Below are positions 11,162 to 20,400 of a DNA stretch of 64,000 bases, one piece after another (the stretch's first letter is position 1; each line of letters starts with the position of its first letter). The notes under the pieces were generated by a model that was given only the letters and a program-made list of their open reading frames with translations, was not told where the DNA came from and searched no databases. The position numbers and the translations under genes were made by a program. The DNA comes from Pithys albifrons albifrons (taxonomy: Eukaryota; Chordata; Aves; Passeriformes; Thamnophilidae). The stretch is taken from assembly GCF_047495875.1 (NCBI RefSeq), contig NC_092497.1:6416937-6480936 (forward strand), written 5' to 3'.

Positions 11162-13090
11162 TGTGGGACTCCATACAGCTGCTTTCCATTTGCGATTAGT
11201 CCCTACAATGCGACAGGAGCCATCGGTGAAGAGGGCGTAGCGTATTTCCTCTTTTGGCAATTGATTGTATGGTGGAGCTTCTTCCGCACGTGTCACCTGC
11301 TCTTCCTCTTCATCTGCTAGACCAAAATTTTCACCTTCAGGCCAGTTTGTGATGATTTCCAGGATCCCAGGGCGATTTGATTTTCCTATACGGGCGCGCT
11401 GCGTAATCAGGGCAATCCACTTGCTCCAGGTAGCATCAGTGGCGTGATGTGTAGAGGCAGCCTGTCCTGACAACATCCACTTCAGCACTGGTAGTCGAGG
11501 TGCCAGAAACAGCTGTGCTTCTGTGCCAATCACCTCTGAGGCGGCTTGAACTCCTTCATAGGCGGCTAGGATCTCTTTCTCTGTGGGGGTATAGTTGGCT
11601 TCAGATCCTCTGTAGCCTCGGCTCCAGAATCCAAGTGGTCGGCCTCGAGTCTCACCAGGCACCTTCTGCCAAAGGCTCCAAGACAGGCCATTATTCCCGG
11701 CAGCGGAGTAGAGCATGTTCTGTATGTCTGGTCCTGTCCTGACTGGTCCAAGGGCTACAGCCTGAGCAATCTCATGCTTAATCTGGTCAAAGGCTTGTTG
11801 CTGCTCAGGGCCCCAGTGGAAATCATTCTTCTTACGGGTTACCAAGTAGAGAGGGCTTACGATCTGACTGTATGCTGGGATATGCATCCTCCAGAACCCT
11901 ATGGCACCCAGGAAGGCTTGTGTTTCCTTTTTGCTGGTGGGTGGAGACATTGCTGTGATCTTATTGATGTCTTCTGTTGGAATCTGACGGCGTCCATCCT
12001 GCCACTTCACTCCCAGGAACTGGATCTCTTGGGCTGGTCCCTTAACCTTACTCCGTTTGATGGCAAAGCCAGCTCCCAAAAGGATCTGGATGATTTTCTC
12101 TCCTTTCTGAAAAACCTCTTCTGCTGTGTCCCCCCACACAATGATGTCATCAATGTATTGCAGGTGTTCTGGAGCCTCACCCTTCTCCAGTGCAGTCTGG
12201 ATCAGTCCATGACAGATGGTGGGACTGTGTTTCCACCCCTGGGGTAGTCGGTTCCAGGTGTACTGCACGCCCCTCCAGGTAAAAGCAAACTGTGGCCTGC
12301 ACTCTGGTGCCAGAGGAATGGAGAAGAACGCATTAGCAATGTCAATAGTGGCATACCACTTTGCTGCCCTGGACTCCAGTTCATACTGGAGCTCCAGCAT
12401 GTCCGGCACAGCGGCACTCAGCGGTGGGGTAACTTCATTCAAGCCACGATAGTCCACAGTCAATCTCCATTCTCCATCAGACTTATGCACAGGCCAGATG
12501 GGGCTGTTGAAGGGTGAGTGGGTTTTGCTGACCACCCCTTGGCTCTCCAGTTCACGGATCATCTTATGGATGGGGATCACAGCATCACGGTTCGTTCGGT
12601 ATTGCCGACGGTGCACTGTCGTGGTGGCAATTGGCACTTGCTGTTCCTCAACTTTCAACAGTCCAACAGCAGAAGGACTTTCTGAGAGACCTGGCAATGA
12701 GTTCAATTGTTCAATCCCTTCTGTCTGTACAGTGGCTATTCCAAAAGCCCATCTATGCCCCTTTGGGTCCTTAAAATATCCATTCCTGAGGTAGTCAATG
12801 CCCAGGATACATGGGGCGGCTGGACCAGTCACAATGGGGTGTTTCTGCCAATCTCTCCCTGTCAAGCTCACTTCAGCTTCTAGCACAGTCAACTCTTGAG
12901 ATCCCCCTGTCACCCCAGAAATAGAAATAGTTTCTGAGCCCACATGTCCTGATGGCATTAATGTGCATTGAGCGCCAGTATCAACCAAAGCCTTATACTT
13001 TTGTGGGTCTGATGTACCAGGCCATCGAATCCACACAGTCCAATAGACACGGTTGTCCCGTGCCTCTACCTGGCTAGAGGCAGGGCCCCT
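11159..13090 (-). CDS. pol: ERV-L pol, 5' part: protease, reverse transcriptase and start of RNase H
   Basis: The frame is open from the codon after the gag UAG (13091-13093) to the TGA at 11159. No good AUG is present near the start: the first Met-type codon is GTG at 13034-13036, so translation most likely comes from gag by stop-codon readthrough. Numbered from that GTG (625 codons): protease with ALVDTGA (catalytic Asp19); reverse transcriptase with LTVDYRGLN (192-200), Asp232 in the first metal-binding motif and the YIDD box at 294-297; connection region; RNase H beginning with FTDGS (Asp605). RT copies the RNA genome to DNA; RNase H removes the RNA. Motifs are intact, so the enzyme part looks undamaged up to the TGA. 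The RT sequence style fits ERV-L. Confidence 0.92.
   Translation of the reverse strand, partial: RGPASSQVEARDNRVYWTVWIRWPGTSDPQKYKALVDTGAQCTLMPSGHVGSETISISGVTGGSQELTVLEAEVSLTGRDWQKHPIVTGPAAPCILGIDYLRNGYFKDPKGHRWAFGIATVQTEGIEQLNSLPGLSESPSAVGLLKVEEQQVPIATTTVHRRQYRTNRDAVIPIHKMIRELESQGVVSKTHSPFNSPIWPVHKSDGEWRLTVDYRGLNEVTPPLSAAVPDMLELQYELESRAAKWYATIDIANAFFSIPLAPECRPQFAFTWRGVQYTWNRLPQGWKHSPTICHGLIQTALEKGEAPEHLQYIDDIIVWGDTAEEVFQKGEKIIQILLGAGFAIKRSKVKGPAQEIQFLGVKWQDGRRQIPTEDINKITAMSPPTSKKETQAFLGAIGFWRMHIPAYSQIVSPLYLVTRKKNDFHWGPEQQQAFDQIKHEIAQAVALGPVRTGPDIQNMLYSAAGNNGLSWSLWQKVPGETRGRPLGFWSRGYRGSEANYTPTEKEILAAYEGVQAASEVIGTEAQLFLAPRLPVLKWMLSGQAASTHHATDATWSKWIALITQRARIGKSNRPGILEIITNWPEGENFGLADEEEEQVTRAEEAPPYNQLPKEEIRYALFTDGSCRIVGTNRKWKAAVWSPT
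13062..13081 (-). promoter_or_regulatory. Candidate readthrough hairpin downstream of the gag UAG
   Basis: In the sense RNA a perfect 7-bp stem (GCCUCUA with UAGAGGC) closes a 6-nt loop. It starts 9 nt after the gag stop UAG. A structure about 8 nt downstream of a UAG, with gag and pol in one frame, is the arrangement used by gammaretroviruses for suppression of the gag stop. Whether the loop also pairs downstream as a pseudoknot cannot be judged here. Confidence 0.55.
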
Positions 13091-14749
13091 CTAACACTGA
13101 TCCTGGTCATAGCGGTCAGAACCTTTTCTCGATGAGTACACCTGGGAGGTGCCCTCCTGTGGGTCAGATTCTTGCCCGTGGGAAACTGGGACTGCACTTA
13201 CTCTCACTGACCTTCTTCCATTCTCCTTCAGTTCTTGTACTCGGGCTGCAAGGGCACGGGTGGGTTTCCCATCCCACCGTCCCATGTCTTCTCCATGTTT
13301 GGCCAGGAAGTACCACATCTCAGTTCGTGAGGTCTGTCCACTTCCTCTGGCTGGGGGGCGTCTGGCTCTGACTTCAGAGGTTCTCATTCGCACTGGTGCC
13401 ACTTGGAGACTTTCCCTAATTTCCTCTCTGATCGCTTTTACCTCTGCAGGCAGCGTCTTGAGACTCTCAACCAATGTCTCTACAGCAGAAATACGGGCCT
13501 GCATTGGGCTGTGGGTCATGCTTTCATATATCCGGAGCTTATTTGCTACTGCGCCCACTGTTTCATGGTTCTCTTCCCTATACATGGATGCCAGGAAATC
13601 GGTGTATTCAGCTGGCCCCGAGCGTGAAAGGTCCCACCACATATGTGGTGTGCATCTGACCTTGTCAGGGTCATTATTGGCTTGCCCACCTCTTCCAAAA
13701 AGCACGTCCATCATTGCCATCTCCCTCAGACGTAAAATTCCTTCTTCCATCGTCTTCCAAGTCTTCCTAATATGATGTTCCTGCAGGATTTCTCTATAAA
13801 CAAACTTCTCTCTTACACTCGTTAGAAGTCGTGCCCAGAGTGAAAGGGGCTTTGATTCCCTCACGAACACCTGTTCAATAGCCACATCCTGGGCCAGAGC
13901 CCCCAAAAACCTGGCTTCAGCACCATCCAGTTGTAAGGTTTCACCCATAAGGTCCCAAACTCGGATCAACCAAGTCAGGATGGGCTCACCCGGGTGTCGA
14001 GCAATGTCTTTCCGCAAACTACGGAGGTTATCAAACGACAATGACTCAGTGATGATCTCAGGCTCTGGGTCTGCTTGCTGTGGAGGTGCAGCAGCCCCCT
14101 CATCGTCTGCTGGATGGTCTAATTTGGTCTTATATTTCCTTTTCTGAATAGGGGCAACTTCCATAGGCTTGGCCTGTCCTCCTGGTTTAGCCTCATCCTT
14201 TTCTCCCTTCACTGTGGCATCAGGGGTTTTATTCTCTCGCTTTTCCCCCTTCACTGGGCTAGGTTTCTGAATGCATTCTGGAAAAACCCTGGCCCTACCT
14301 TCAAACATTCTGTAAGCCGCAGGGATACAACCTTGCAGAAAAACCATAAAGAGCAAGATATCTCTGGCATCCAGGGAGAATTTAAACATCTCAAAAGCTG
14401 TTGTAGCAGACTTGAATGGGGAATGGACAAAGGGTTGGGAGAAGAGATTCCCCTTTGTTCCTTCCCAAGGGTCCGTACTATTATCACTGAATCCCCAGAG
14501 GTAGCAGCTTAGGTTGCGGCAGGAAAACAGCCTGGAGAGCACCACCCACATGACATCCAAAGGCATCGAATTCATGGCACCATAAATCCAGAGTAAGAAC
14601 TCAATAATAATTGCGGCTATTTGAGTTTTGCTCATTGATTTGTTGATAAGACTTAAACCTGCCGCTCCTTTTGGCATGAATTTGTACCAACAAAAAGCCA
14701 ATATATTATACAGGATGGTCCTGATGAACCCTAAGCTCAAGACCCACAT
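13091..14749 (-). CDS. gag: ERV-L gag, intact 552-codon open frame
   Basis: The ATG at 14747-14749 lies 38 bp downstream of the primer site in a good context (A at -3), and the frame stops with UAG at 13091-13093, in frame with pol. Gag builds the particle. The N-terminal third is unusual: hydrophobic stretches at about residues 1-22, 41-58 and 129-146 could be membrane segments. A Lys/Glu/Pro-rich linker follows (about 160-235). The central region (about 235-400) has the helical look of a capsid (e.g. HPGEPILTWLIRVWD), and a helix-rich segment with coiled-coil character lies at about 420-448. The C-terminal block with HGEDMGRWDGKPT resembles what I recall of ERV-L Gag. No CCHC zinc knuckle is present. 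Assignment as gag rests on position and the C-terminal similarity. Confidence 0.85.
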   Translation of the reverse strand: MWVLSLGFIRTILYNILAFCWYKFMPKGAAGLSLINKSMSKTQIAAIIIEFLLWIYGAMNSMPLDVMWVVLSRLFSCRNLSCYLWGFSDNSTDPWEGTKGNLFSQPFVHSPFKSATTAFEMFKFSLDARDILLFMVFLQGCIPAAYRMFEGRARVFPECIQKPSPVKGEKRENKTPDATVKGEKDEAKPGGQAKPMEVAPIQKRKYKTKLDHPADDEGAAAPPQQADPEPEIITESLSFDNLRSLRKDIARHPGEPILTWLIRVWDLMGETLQLDGAEARFLGALAQDVAIEQVFVRESKPLSLWARLLTSVREKFVYREILQEHHIRKTWKTMEEGILRLREMAMMDVLFGRGGQANNDPDKVRCTPHMWWDLSRSGPAEYTDFLASMYREENHETVGAVANKLRIYESMTHSPMQARISAVETLVESLKTLPAEVKAIREEIRESLQVAPVRMRTSEVRARRPPARGSGQTSRTEMWYFLAKHGEDMGRWDGKPTRALAARVQELKENGRRSVRVSAVPVSHGQESDPQEGTSQVYSSRKGSDRYDQDQC

Positions 14750-14787
14750 GGTGCCACAAAATAGCAGTTATCCTTCTTTGTTTACAA

Positions 14788-14805
14788 GCCCCACGTTGGG
14801 CGCCA
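14788..14805 (-). promoter_or_regulatory. Primer binding site matching tRNA-Lys(CUU)
   Basis: The plus strand gccccacgttgggcgcca equals the last 18 nt (with CCA) of vertebrate tRNA-Lys(CUU), as known from its sequence. The sense strand is thus its complement, 5 nt inside the 5' LTR. It primes minus-strand DNA synthesis. Confidence 0.88.
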
Positions 14806-14810
14806 AGAAA

Positions 14811-15501
14811 TGTCTCGGTTTGAGGGGAAAAACCAAAATGTTTTACCCACAAGCAGGGGAGGGGCCTCCTCCACAATAATCACACCACTCTTTATCAAAT
14901 TTAAGAAAAGGAATTTTAATACAAGAAGGATAACTGCTATATATATATATATATATGTAAACAGACTAGTGCAACCCACTTCCCCAACACCATAAGAGAA
15001 AAAAAAAAAAAAACAACAACAACAAAACCCAGCAGGTTTTCCTCCGGGAGAAAAGGTTATACTTAAGTGTCCTTGTCACAGCCCGCTGGCTGCAGAGTGA
15101 GTTTCAGTCCCTCTCCAGCGAAACAGACGAGCAGTGGGCTTTCAGATGGACTCAGTCTCTTCCCCCTGTGTTCCCCGTCCAAGAAGCAGAAAGGTACGAG
15201 CAACCAGCAGCAAATCCAAGGCAGGTAGCAGCACGGCAGGAAAAAGTAATCCGAAGTAGGCAGCGGCAAGACAGCCAGGGAAAACCCCAGCAGTAACCAG
15301 CAGGGCAGCCTGCCTCCTTGGAGCCCCCACTCCCCCGTTCCGCCGAGCCAAGACTGAGGAGAATATCCCAAAAAAAAAACCAAAAGAGACAAACCTGCCC
15401 CCACCCCAGCGATCACAGTTAACTGCTTCTTTTGTTAACCGCTGGCCTGGGCAGTTAAGTGGCAGGGGAGAGAATTTACATAATAATCCCAAACTACAAC
15501 A
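14811..15501 (-). repeat. 5' LTR of the ERV-L provirus
   Basis: 691 bp, with the same ends as 9124-9811 and almost identical to it. In the sense direction it runs from tgttgtagtttggg to tcaaaccgagaca. It should hold the promoter of the provirus. No classical TATA box is obvious; the (TA)n tract at about 14939-14958 lies in the likely promoter or R region. Confidence 0.93.
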
Positions 15502-15506
15502 GGGTG
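15502..15506. repeat. Target-site duplication gggtg (right)
   Basis: Identical to the five bases at 9119-9123 on the other side of the provirus. Confidence 0.9.
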
Positions 15507-16579
15507 GTGTTTTCTGTTGGTTTTGGCTTTTTGGGTTTTTTTTTAATATATTGGAATGTGTGCATAAGAATGTCTATACAAACAATCTGTTCCTTGCTCT
15601 AGTTTCTGATTTAAGTTTTTAGACTTCTGTGGAAAGATTTTGAGATATGTTAAAAGTATGAAGTCACTTGTCCTCTGCTTTAAGTTTGATTTCCAGTCAT
15701 CAGTGATACTGGGACTTCATAAATTGCACACTAGGTACATTACGTTTTTAACAACATGTTAGCTCAGATGCTACTTGAACATACAGTCAGTTTTTAAATG
15801 GCAGCTTGCAACCTTTTTGAGCTAATTTGCTCTTGTAGGCACAGTTGTGCCTGGTCCTTATGAGGCTCTCATAATTAATTTATGAACATCTACTTTATTC
15901 TATGTTAAATAGATTCACCCTCATTACTTAAGTGTAGTTGGCAACTTCTAATCATGCATTAAGATCATCTCACGTAAATATGACCACTTGGAAGATAAGC
16001 AGTTTCAAAAAGTCATCTAGGTTCTTTCTTGCAATCAGCAGAAGGAGTCATGAAGCAGTTTCCAAGGACAATTTAGCCTGTTGCAAAATAAATAACTGAT
16101 TGTTGGAACTAATTTCTCTCTAGATATGACTCTTTTAGGTTGAAGAGGGAGCCCAGATAACAAAATAACATAGACACCCTGTTTTCACAGGGCTATCTCT
16201 ATGAAGGATCTCATCTACTTTAACAAGGGCAGCTTCTTTTGTGCAACCACCTCATTTCACTAATGTGATGTTAGTGACCCATGTCAATAGGCACTCTGCC
16301 TTCCTTTTAACATATTGTGAAATAAAGTCTACAGCTCTACTAGTAAATGAAATCAGAAGTAAAACATTCTAGTCCAGCCCAACTTGGACTCACAGATATT
16401 AATTTATCTCTTAAAGCAAATCATCTGCCTCCAGACTACAAACTAGCCGAAACCTGTATTAACCCCAGACTATATCAGAATGAAATCTGACAGTGCAGAT
16501 GAACCAGGCTCAATCCTACTTGATTATTTAATAGCATGGGTGACTGCAGATAGGGGTTTGTGCCATGGCCTGATTAGTC
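15507..16579. other. Intergenic, nothing recognised
   Basis: AT-rich unique sequence between the provirus and a CR1 copy; no coding or repeat signal. Confidence 0.55.
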
Positions 16580-17450
16580 ACACAATCACAGAACCACAGA
16601 ATTACTTAGGTTGGAAAAGACCTCCAAGATCACTGACTCCAACCTCTGACCAAACACCACTTCACCAACTAGACCACTGCAATGACTGCCACATCCAGTC
16701 ATTTCTTGAACACCTCCAGGGATGGTGACTCCACCACCTCCCTGGGCATCCTGTTCCAATGCTTAACAAACCTTTATGTGAATAAATTCTTCCTCATACA
16801 AAACATGAACCTCCCCTGCAGCTTGAGGCTATGTCCTCTCATCCTGTTACTAGTTGTCTGTGAGAATAGGCTGCCTCCTCTCTGGCTACAACCTCCTTGC
16901 AGGCAGCTACAAAGAGTGAGATGGTGTCTCCTGAGCCTCCTTTTTTCCAGACAAAACAACCCCTCAGTCTCTTCTAGTATGACACAATATAGACCCTTCC
17001 CCAGCTCTGTTGTCCTTCTGGACACGCTCATCCAGTCCCTAAACATCCTTCTGGTCATGAGGGGCCCAGAACTGGACACAGCACTCAAGGTGAAGCCTCA
17101 CCAGTGCCCATTACTGGGGGACAATCACTGCCCTGGGCCTTCTGGCCACACTATTTCTGGCACAAGCCAGGTGCCTTTGACCTTCTTGCCCACCTGGGCA
17201 CACTGTGGCTCATGTTCAGCTGCTGTCAACCAGCACTCCCAGTCCTTTCTGTCTGGGCCACTTTCACTCTGCCCTCCCCCTTCCCCCTCCTCCCCTTTCC
17301 CCCCAGAGCACTGCAGGGGGTTACTGTGGCGAAAGTGCTGGCCTCAGCACTTGGCCACATTGAAACTCATACCACTGACTTCAGCCTGTCCTGATCCCTC
17401 TGTTGAGCTTTCCCACCCTACAGCAGATCAACACTCTCATCCAAAGTCAA
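16580..17450 (-). mobile_element. CR1 LINE, 5'-truncated, minus strand
   Basis: The plus strand begins cacaatcacagaaccacaga and ttaggttggaaaagacctcc, which is the reversed CR1 3' end. The 3' part of the RT region follows in reverse (for example gcccagaactggacacagca). It ends near 17450 within the region equivalent to agcagatcaacactctc. Frames are broken by indels, so no protein is made. It is a moderately old copy. Confidence 0.88.
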
Positions 17451-20400
17451 TTGGTCAATTGTACATGTCTCTCTGACAGGTTTGTTGTATGAGTAACTTT
17501 TTGTGCAAAACTGAACAATGTTTTTCAAATTGTGTACTAGAGAAAACCCTCCTGCTTTTGTCCATTGTGATCTACACAGTAAAGTCAGTAATGCTAGGTA
17601 GCTCATGACCACCTCTCATCATGCTGTTTCCAATCTTTGCACACTTCCACGGTGCTCTTCCAGCTGTTTACCACATTCGCCTCTTTTCACCAGTCCTAAA
17701 CTTAATAGTTATTTTGCAGAACTTAAAGATCAGAAACTCCTTTGTTTTGCCTTGTTTTGCTTTGCATTGTTGTTTTTGGGAGTATTTCTGTGGGTGTGCT
17801 CTCTAGCCCCTAACCAAATATTGAAAGGTTTCTTAGCATTATCTATTGTGAAAAGGGTTTAGAATTAGGCCAATAAATAAATAAATAAATGGGTACATAA
17901 ATAAGCAAACAAATAAGTAAAGTAAAAGAAACAAAAAGGAATGACTTTCACACAGGCTGGTTTGACTTCAGGGTTTTTGTTGTTGGTTTTTTTCCTTCTA
18001 TTTAGAGCATTTACGTGAGCTACCATATAGAAAAAAGAAATTGTAATTAATATCTAATTTTCAGGATAGAAGCCTGCATCTAGTGAGACGACAGGGTCTT
18101 TACACTTGTTAAAAAAGCCTTCAAGATATCACTACAGATGTGGAGATATTTAAGGAGAATATCGCCTCTATGCATCTCAGTAAAAAAAATTTTACATGTC
18201 TTGTGATTCTATTCCTGCATGCTTCTTCAGAGCAAACTTTTCTCATTCATGGCTTGTTGCTTTGCATTTTTTTTAACTTTTCCTTATAACTCATCTTTTA
18301 TGAAACAACAGACTACTCTCCCAAGAATGTCTGAAAGAAAAAGAACCCATGGGTCAAGTGCACACCCTTGACTTTCTACAATAGTCTTTGTTAGGAAACC
18401 AGAGTAATTTGGTTAGATGGCCCAGTAGAGGGAATATTCAAGCTTTAAATAAATACACAATAAAAATAGAACACTGTTACTATAGGGTTACTGGACTGTA
18501 GCAGTAAATGAACTGAATAAAATTTTATGGCTTCTTAACATGCTGAGATTTTGCAGTGTCGTCCATCTTGTAGCCTAACAACATTTTCCAGCCTACTATC
18601 AGTGAAACTAATAGTGCGAATGGAAATTTTATGAAAAATGGGAAATCTACGTTGGTTTTATATTATGTCACTAGAATGAATAAAGACCATATTTTGGCAT
18701 TAATAGCTAATGGTAGAAAGCGTGAAGGGAGGGAGAATGAAAGAATGGCTATATTTTCAGCTTTTGAATTGATGTTTTTTAAAGAGTTGGCTGTAATTAT
18801 GATATTTGAATGTCATTATCATTAAGCTGATAAATTGTTTAGTAAGAAGGTGAATAACACGAAGAGATCACTGATGTATTCAAGCATCTTAGTTGTATTC
18901 CATAAGTCTGCTTGTGACTCATGGACTGCTGTATTAATCACATGGATACCACAGATATATTCTGTTATTATCTTTCACTGCAAGGTCAAAGTTTTGTACT
19001 AACATAACGTATGGGAAGGCATAGGTGGGGGAGAAGAAACCTCAAAATTATTAATCATATTGCAGGGCAATGATAACAAAGGTTCTTTACTGACTTAAAA
19101 TGGATCCTTAATGCCTCTCAAGCTGAGATGTCATAATGACCTCCATATCAGACCTCCTTAGACAGCACAGATAGCACATAAAGTGGATGCACAGGAAGCG
19201 GCAAGTATAGCAATAACAGAACTGCACTCACTTGAGTTCTGCTTCTGAGCAGCCAAGAAACACAGAAGCACAAGTATGGGAACATGCTTGCTAGAGAGAG
19301 TTCCAGATGGACTTTGCTTACATTCAGAAAGAATTAAAAAAAAAAAAGAAAAAAAAGAAAAGGAAAGCCATCTTATTGCATAATAAGGAACAAACAGGAG
19401 GGGTTGTTTGTTTGCTTGTTTGTTTGTTTTTTAAAGAAAAATGAGAGCTTGATTCCCTTTCCAGAAATAGTGACAACCTCCTGAGTGAACAACACATGCA
19501 CACCCTTTGATAATATATCAACATGCTACCAGTGAGTAACACATCCATAGCTGCTAAAACACTGAATCTGCCAGATATAACTCCAAAACTCATTTAAATC
19601 AGCTACTTAAATACTTTCCTGATTTTATTTGTAGTATGTTTTTCCTAGACATTCTGCCCCTTGAATTAATTGTGATTGTTTCTTTAATATAAAAATGTCC
19701 CAAACGAGTGGAATAAGTAGTTTTCATAATGATTTCTTTCAAAGAAAAAGGAATACTATTAGATATTAATAAAACGACAGGTGTCTTAAGATCCCCAGGG
19801 TTAGGTTTTGAGTAGATTTACATATATATGACATCAGCTTCAAATGTTAAAATCAAATGTTGAGTAAGAATATTGCCAATTTACATCATGGCAGAGCCAA
19901 AAAACTGATATTTTCTCAATCTTATGATTCTACTTAAGAGGAAGCTAAGGGGCTTTTACAGGCCCTTATTAGTTTGCATACAACCAAGTAATCTAAGTAG
20001 TCCTATCAATTTTCTTTGTAGTGAAAAGGGGGAGAAAGCAGAATAAAGACAGAAGAAGAGGATAAGAAGGAGAAAGTCTTGAGAATAGAAGAGAAAAAGG
20101 AAGAGAGAGGGAAAGAGGGAGGCAGAAAGAGCAAAGAAGATAATTCTAGAGCATGATTATTTTATTTCACCTATCAGTCACTGAATCATACTTTCCAGGT
20201 GTTTCTCTCCTCAATAGATGTAAGGGAAACATGCATAACTACTTTAAAGTAGCAAGATTCCGAAATCAGCAGAAATATATCCCATCTTATTGTTGGACCC
20301 ATTATTCATCAAATGGTTTCAGCCTTGACTGGTTGTGAAAATTTTATCCTGTCCCTACAATATTGTAATAGTTAATATGAATTTTGGAAGAAACATGACT

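Larger units (their letters stand above)
9124..15501 (-). mobile_element. ERV-L-type endogenous retrovirus, complete provirus on the minus strand
   Basis: Order in the sense direction (minus strand): 5' LTR 14811-15501, tRNA-Lys primer site, gag 13091-14749, a UAG, protease-RT-RNase H-integrase 13090-9911 interrupted by one TGA at 11159, polypurine tract, 3' LTR 9124-9811. There is no env gene; only about 100 bp lie between the integrase stop and the 3' LTR. I see two base substitutions and a 3-nt A-run length difference between the LTRs, plus a perfect 5-bp target duplication, so the insertion is young. The ERV-L assignment rests on the RT and integrase sequence style, the lack of env and the 5-bp duplication. 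No dUTPase domain is visible. Confidence 0.9.

Noticed and set aside
14788..14805. tRNA-like sequences at 14788 and 50571 as tRNA genes
   Set aside because: Only the last 18 nt with CCA are present, next to LTRs; nuclear tRNA genes do not encode CCA. They are primer sites.
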